Of a stretch of 64,000 bases of DNA, positions 60,433-64,000 are shown piece by piece. Both the position numbers and the translations under genes were made by a program. The DNA is from G963666705 sp963666705 (GTDB lineage: Bacteria > Pseudomonadota > Alphaproteobacteria > CADEGL01), in contig CAXXKO010000026.1 of assembly GCA_963666705.2 (NCBI GenBank), positions 1 to 64,000 of the forward strand, written 5' to 3'. The notes beneath the pieces are model-generated. The model worked only from the letters and a program-made list of their open reading frames with translations. It searched no databases and was not told the origin of the DNA. Positions within the stretch are counted from its first letter, which is position 1. Every line of letters begins with the position of its first letter.

Positions 60433-60692
60433 AGGTTGAATGGCTGCCCGAGGCCGAACGCAACCGCGCTAGCCAGCTTGCCGACATCGCCGAACGCAAT
60501 CCGCAGGCGGCGATCGACGTGGGCGACGCGATTCCGGCCGCCGTGGCCCGGCTCGCTTGCTATCCGGCAAGGGGCCGGCCGCGCGCGACGCCAGCCCGTC
60601 ATGGAAAGAGCTGTCCCCACCAAGCGCGGCGGCGACGGCCCCATTCCTCCCGGAACCGGCTAGCGCTGTCAAAGCAGCCGGACCCAGCGTAG
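60429..60692 (+). CDS. RelE/ParE-type toxin, C-terminus probably frameshifted
   Basis: Starts at GTG 60429, overlapping the antitoxin. Residues 1-50 (KVEWLPEAERNRASQLADIAERNPQAAIDVGDAI then AVARLACYPARGRP, in part) match the ParE helical start. After that, where relatives have about RELVVPGTPYVVAYRV, this frame gives a His/Arg-rich sequence unlike the family; pieces such as KEL appear in another frame. I infer a small indel near 60590, leaving an inactive toxin. It may still bind the antitoxin. Confidence 0.65.
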   Translation: MKVEWLPEAERNRASQLADIAERNPQAAIDVGDAIPAAVARLACYPARGRPRATPARHGKSCPHQARRRRPHSSRNRLALSKQPDPA

Positions 60693-60849
60693 CCTCGCGA
60701 CTCTCGCGCACTGACGGCGGCTGGGCAGTGACGGCCGTCACTGGCGAGGGCGGCGTGCCGCGTCGCGAAAATACCGAGGGACATTCTCGATTCGCTCGAT
60801 GGGGACAGCATCTATCGAGGGCTATCGCGGCGGCCCCCGCCCCTCCGCC

Positions 60850-61764
60850 TCACTTCCCCGGCAGCGGTTTCATGGCCTGGATGAGCGCGATCAGGTTGTC
60901 GTCGCGCCAGGACTCGACCGCCTTCATGTCGAGGTGCCCGGCCACGCGGTCCGCCGTCGCCACCGCCTCGGCCTCCAGCGCGGGCGGGCCACCCCAGCCC
61001 CAGTGCGCGATCGAGGCGCGGATGCCGCCGCGGCCGCCACCCATATGCGCGCACATGAGCGGGCCGGCGAAGGCCCAGCGCAGGCCGGGGCCGTAGACGA
61101 GGGCGCGGTCGGCCTCCTCGTAGTCGCAGATGCCGGCTTCGACGAGCTCGCCGATCTCCTTCGACACCACGGCCTGGAGGCGGTTGGAGATGTAGTATTC
61201 GATCTCCTTGCGGAGCCTGAGCGCGTGCTTGCCGATCGTATCGTAGAAGGTCATGGCCCAGTCCATGACCGCCTCGGATGTCTCCTCGCCACCGACCACC
61301 TCCACCAGGGGCAGGAGGTAGGAGGGCGCGAAGGGGTGGCCGATGATGCAACGCTCGGGATGCCGGGTGCGGCTGGCGAGGCGGGTGGGCAGGAACTCGG
61401 ACGAGGAGCTGGCAATGACCACGTCCGCCGGCAGAGCCGCGTCGATGCGCTCGAACAGCTCTATTTTGAGGTCCTCCCGGTCGGGCGCGCTCTCCTGCAC
61501 GAACTGGGCATCGGCGAGGGCGGCGGCGAGGTCGGGCTCGAAGCGCATGCGCTCCATGCTCGCGCCCTCGGCGAGGCCGAGCTTGGCGAGCTTGGGCCAG
61601 GCCGACGCCACCAGGTCGCGCAGCTTCGCCTCGGCGTCGGGTGCGGGGTCTGTCGCGACCACGTCCATGCCCTGGGCCAGGAAATAGGCGGCCCAGCCGC
61701 CGCCGATGGTGCCCGTACCGACGCAACACACGCGCTCGATCTTTTTTGGGTCTGGCGGCGGCAT
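60850..61764 (-). CDS. 3-hydroxyacyl-CoA dehydrogenase family protein (carnitine dehydrogenase-like)
   Basis: A 304-residue NAD enzyme. The Rossmann motif is VGTGTIGGGWAAYFL; SSSSEFLPT and the catalytic His in IIGHPFAPSYLLPLVEVVGG are typical, and the C-domain dimerises. The HPFAPSYLLPLVE form is found in L-carnitine dehydrogenases and related beta-hydroxyacid enzymes, so the substrate may be carnitine or a similar free hydroxyacid and not a CoA ester. ATG 61764 has GGGAG nine bases upstream. Divergent from the hydantoinase-B genes. Confidence 0.85.
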   Translation of the reverse strand: MPPPDPKKIERVCCVGTGTIGGGWAAYFLAQGMDVVATDPAPDAEAKLRDLVASAWPKLAKLGLAEGASMERMRFEPDLAAALADAQFVQESAPDREDLKIELFERIDAALPADVVIASSSSEFLPTRLASRTRHPERCIIGHPFAPSYLLPLVEVVGGEETSEAVMDWAMTFYDTIGKHALRLRKEIEYYISNRLQAVVSKEIGELVEAGICDYEEADRALVYGPGLRWAFAGPLMCAHMGGGRGGIRASIAHWGWGGPPALEAEAVATADRVAGHLDMKAVESWRDDNLIALIQAMKPLPGK

Positions 61765-61904
61765 CGATTTTCTCCCATAACTGAGGTTGCGCTTCGCACC
61801 CAGGCTAGCGGCTCCAAGGCTCCGCCGCCAGCCTGGGGCGGAATCAACCCGAAGGCTTCCCCACCTGGGCAAGGCGTTCGACCAAGCGGCGGAAAGGCGG
61901 CCCC

Positions 61905-63575
61905 ATGACCACCCTCGATGCGATCACCGTCTCGGTCGTCCAGCACCGCCTCGTCGGCATCGTGGACGAGATGGGCGAGGCGATGCTGCGCACCTCCTTC
62001 TCCCAGATCCTCAATTCGAGCCGCGACTTCTCGACCGCCATCACCGACGCCACCGGGCAGCTCGCCGCCCAGGCCGACTACATCCCCGTCCATGTCGGGG
62101 CCATGCCGTCGTCCGTCGTCTCCGTCCTCGAAGCCTTCGGCGACGACATCCATCCGGGCGACATCTTCCTGTTGAACGACCCCTATTACGGCGGCAGCCA
62201 CCTGCCCGACCTGACCACCTGCCTGCCGGTCTTCGCCGGCGCCCGGCTGCTGTTCTGGACCGTCAACCGGGCGCACCACTCGGACATCGGGGGCGCGACC
62301 TACGGCGCCTACAACGCCTCGGCGACGGAGATCTGGCAAGAGGGCCTGCGCGTGCCACCGATCCGCCTTTACGACCGTGGCGAGGCGCGCGCCGACATCC
62401 TGCGCATGCTGCGGGTCAACGTGCGCCATCCGCGCGATTTCGAGGGCGACCTCTCGGCCCAGATCGGCTCGGTGCGGCTGGGTGAGCGCCGCTTGCTCGC
62501 ATTCGTCGAGGAGCTCGGCGCCGCGACCATCGAGGCGGCCGCCCGGCTCATCCTCGATGCGGCGGAGAGGGAGACCCGGGCCATCATCGCGAGCTGGAAG
62601 GACGGCACCTACAAGGGCGAGGGCGTGCTCGACGATGACGGCCGCGGCAACCTCGACATCACCGTCCGCGCCACCGTCACCGTGAGCGGCAGCAACCTCC
62701 GGGTCGACTTGAGCGAATCGGACCCCCAGGTCGAGAGCTTCCTCAACTCCGCCTGGGCCAACATGCGCTCGGCCGTCGCCATCGCGCTCGCCTACCTGCT
62801 CGACCCCGAGGTGGCGAAGAACGACGGCTTCATGCGCCCGGTCGAGATCGTCGCCAAGCGCGGCACCATCGTCTGGGCCGAGGACGGGGCGCCCGTCACC
62901 ATGTCCACTTCGCACTGCTCTCAGGAGATCGTCGAGGCGATCGTCACCGCGCTGGCGCCCGCCTGCCCGGAGCGGGTCATGGCCGCCTGGGGCAACCGCT
63001 TCCGCATCGCCCTCAAGGGCGAGAACCCGCACACGGGCAAGCCCTTCATCTGGCACATGTTCCACGCCCGCCCGGGCGCCGGCGCCTCGGCCGGCGGCGA
63101 TGGCTGGCACAATTCGGGCGAGTGGGATTCGGCCGGCGGGCTCAAGTTCAGCTCCGTCGAGGGGGCCGAGGTGCGCTTCCCCTTCTTCTTCCGCAAGCAC
63201 GAGTTCCGCCCCAACTCCGGCGGCGACGGGCGCTACGCCGGCGGCGTCGGCGGCTATCTCGAGCTCGTCGTCGAGACCGAGGCGCCCTGCGTGGCGAACA
63301 CCGCCGGCGACGGCGCGCTCCATGGCTCCCGCGGCATGCTGGGGGGCGAGGACGGCAAGCCCCACCGCTACGTGATGCGGGCACCAGGGGCCCGGCCCAA
63401 GGTCCTGGCGACCAAGCACGAGGGGATCCCGGTGCCGCCCGGCACCGTCTTCGAGATCCACGCCGGCGGTGGCGGGGGCTACGGCGACCCGGCCGAGCGC
63501 TCGGCGGCGGCGCGCAAGCGGGACCGCCGGGACGGCTTCGTCACCAGGCGCGCGCCGGCGCGCTCGATCGGCTAG
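61905..63575 (+). CDS. Hydantoinase B/oxoprolinase family protein, first copy
   Basis: A 556-residue protein of the HyuB family: LVGIVDEMGEAMLRTSFSQI, the SSRDFSTAI segment, PGDIFLLNDPYYGGSHLPD and HHSDIGG are its marks. HyuB works with HyuA in ATP-driven opening of hydantoins, oxoproline or acetone-type substrates. No HyuA gene is seen in the window. It is followed 69 bases later by a paralogue whose first 230 or so bases are almost identical. Confidence 0.88.
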   Translation: MTTLDAITVSVVQHRLVGIVDEMGEAMLRTSFSQILNSSRDFSTAITDATGQLAAQADYIPVHVGAMPSSVVSVLEAFGDDIHPGDIFLLNDPYYGGSHLPDLTTCLPVFAGARLLFWTVNRAHHSDIGGATYGAYNASATEIWQEGLRVPPIRLYDRGEARADILRMLRVNVRHPRDFEGDLSAQIGSVRLGERRLLAFVEELGAATIEAAARLILDAAERETRAIIASWKDGTYKGEGVLDDDGRGNLDITVRATVTVSGSNLRVDLSESDPQVESFLNSAWANMRSAVAIALAYLLDPEVAKNDGFMRPVEIVAKRGTIVWAEDGAPVTMSTSHCSQEIVEAIVTALAPACPERVMAAWGNRFRIALKGENPHTGKPFIWHMFHARPGAGASAGGDGWHNSGEWDSAGGLKFSSVEGAEVRFPFFFRKHEFRPNSGGDGRYAGGVGGYLELVVETEAPCVANTAGDGALHGSRGMLGGEDGKPHRYVMRAPGARPKVLATKHEGIPVPPGTVFEIHAGGGGGYGDPAERSAAARKRDRRDGFVTRRAPARSIG

Positions 63576-63644
63576 GTTTGCGCGGCAAGGCCGGAGGCCC
63601 GGACCAGTGACCAGCCAACAGCCACCAGGCGGGAAGGCGTAGCG

Positions 63645-64000
63645 ATGAACATGCCCGATCCGATTACCGTCTCGGTCGTCCAGCACCGCCTCGTCGGCAT
63701 CGTCGACGAGATGGGCGAGGCGATGCTGCGCACCTCCTTCTCCCAGATCCTCAATTCGAGCCGCGACTTCTCGACCGCCATCACCGACGCGACCGGGCAG
63801 CTCGCGGCCCAGGCGGAATACATCCCCGTCCATGTCGGAGCCATGCCGTCGTCGGTCACCGCCTGCGTCGAGGCTTTCGGCGACGACATCCACCCGGGCG
63901 ATATCTTCCTCTTGAACGACCCCTATTACGGCGGCAGCCACCTCCCGGATCTGACCGCCTGCCTGCCGGTCTTCATCGACGGCAAGCCCCTGTTCTGGGC
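63645..64000 (+). CDS. Hydantoinase B/oxoprolinase family protein, second copy (cut by window edge)
   Basis: Starts MNMPDPITVSVV at ATG 63645, with GGGAAGG upstream. The visible 118 residues match the first copy at most positions, with changes such as VTACVEAF for VVSVLEAF and FIDGKPLF for FAGARLLF. The rest lies outside the window. A tandem duplication, possibly kept similar at the 5' end by gene conversion. Confidence 0.88.
   Translation, partial: MNMPDPITVSVVQHRLVGIVDEMGEAMLRTSFSQILNSSRDFSTAITDATGQLAAQAEYIPVHVGAMPSSVTACVEAFGDDIHPGDIFLLNDPYYGGSHLPDLTACLPVFIDGKPLFW

Overview
The window is GC-rich (about two-thirds G+C by eye) and looks like the chromosome of an alphaproteobacterium, most likely Rhodospirillales-like. 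The grounds are the recR - ybaB/ebfC - dnaX - small SRP RNA cluster, the divergent pheA / membrane-anchored cytochrome c pair, a yejABEF peptide importer, RHH/ParE toxin-antitoxin genes and the codon use. Genus cannot be fixed from this sequence alone. Most metabolic genes are intact. The window also carries an unusually heavy load of insertion sequences (IS), MITE-like palindromic elements and broken genes.

Layout. 1-3144: a mobile-element cluster (edge-truncated IS1595 transposase, an IS4-family element with a 10-bp target duplication, an IS630-family element) in an AT-rich patch. 3145-9600 (minus): a EutB-like PLP dehydratase, a class III aminotransferase, an SDR, then recR, ybaB, dnaX and the SRP RNA. 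9750-13041 (minus): a cell-wall gene set (peptidoglycan-binding/transglycosylase-like proteins and an internally duplicated lipoprotein) with a decayed partial copy at its end. 13544-17958: nudC, a TauE/SafE permease, pheA, a cycM-like cytochrome c and a PAS-domain protein. 18025-25672: a yejABEF peptide ABC transporter followed by two tandem ghrA-like hydroxyacid dehydrogenases. 25688-31548: an M17 aminopeptidase, a GST, an orphan TAXI binding protein, and a four-gene DUF1538/DUF1538/PII-like/CBS operon. 31570-38759: dadA-like oxidase, M24 protein, paired small secreted proteins separated by a second IS630 copy, acyl-CoA dehydrogenase and MaoC hydratase. 38892-47407: a gene remnant, an IS21 element and a 5.8-kb mosaic secreted-protein gene split by an in-frame amber codon. 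47424-54746: ggt, panB, panC, a MITE/IS630 tandem insertion, DUF488, gpt and a lipoprotein. 54869-64000: a second IS4 element, tRNA-Arg, a GMC oxidoreductase broken by a stop codon, a ThDP enzyme, a toxin-antitoxin pair, a hydroxyacyl-CoA dehydrogenase and two tandem hydantoinase-B genes, the second cut by the window edge.

The most interesting signals are two. First, a family of IS630-type elements (264-bp MITEs, an 85-bp element, a 29-bp palindrome and a full IS) sit at CTAG sites that coincide with TAG stop codons. Insertion there duplicates TA and rebuilds both the stop codon and a CTAG on each side. At 51081-52470 two such elements are stacked in one CTAG that was once the shared overlapping stop of the convergent genes panC and DUF488. 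Second, the 41651-47407 gene joins beta-sandwich domains, a PDZ-like domain, a squalene-cyclase-like repeat with a CxxCH motif, an Ig-like domain, a VWA domain, a peptidoglycan-binding domain and a nuclease-like tail. I know of no described system with that architecture.
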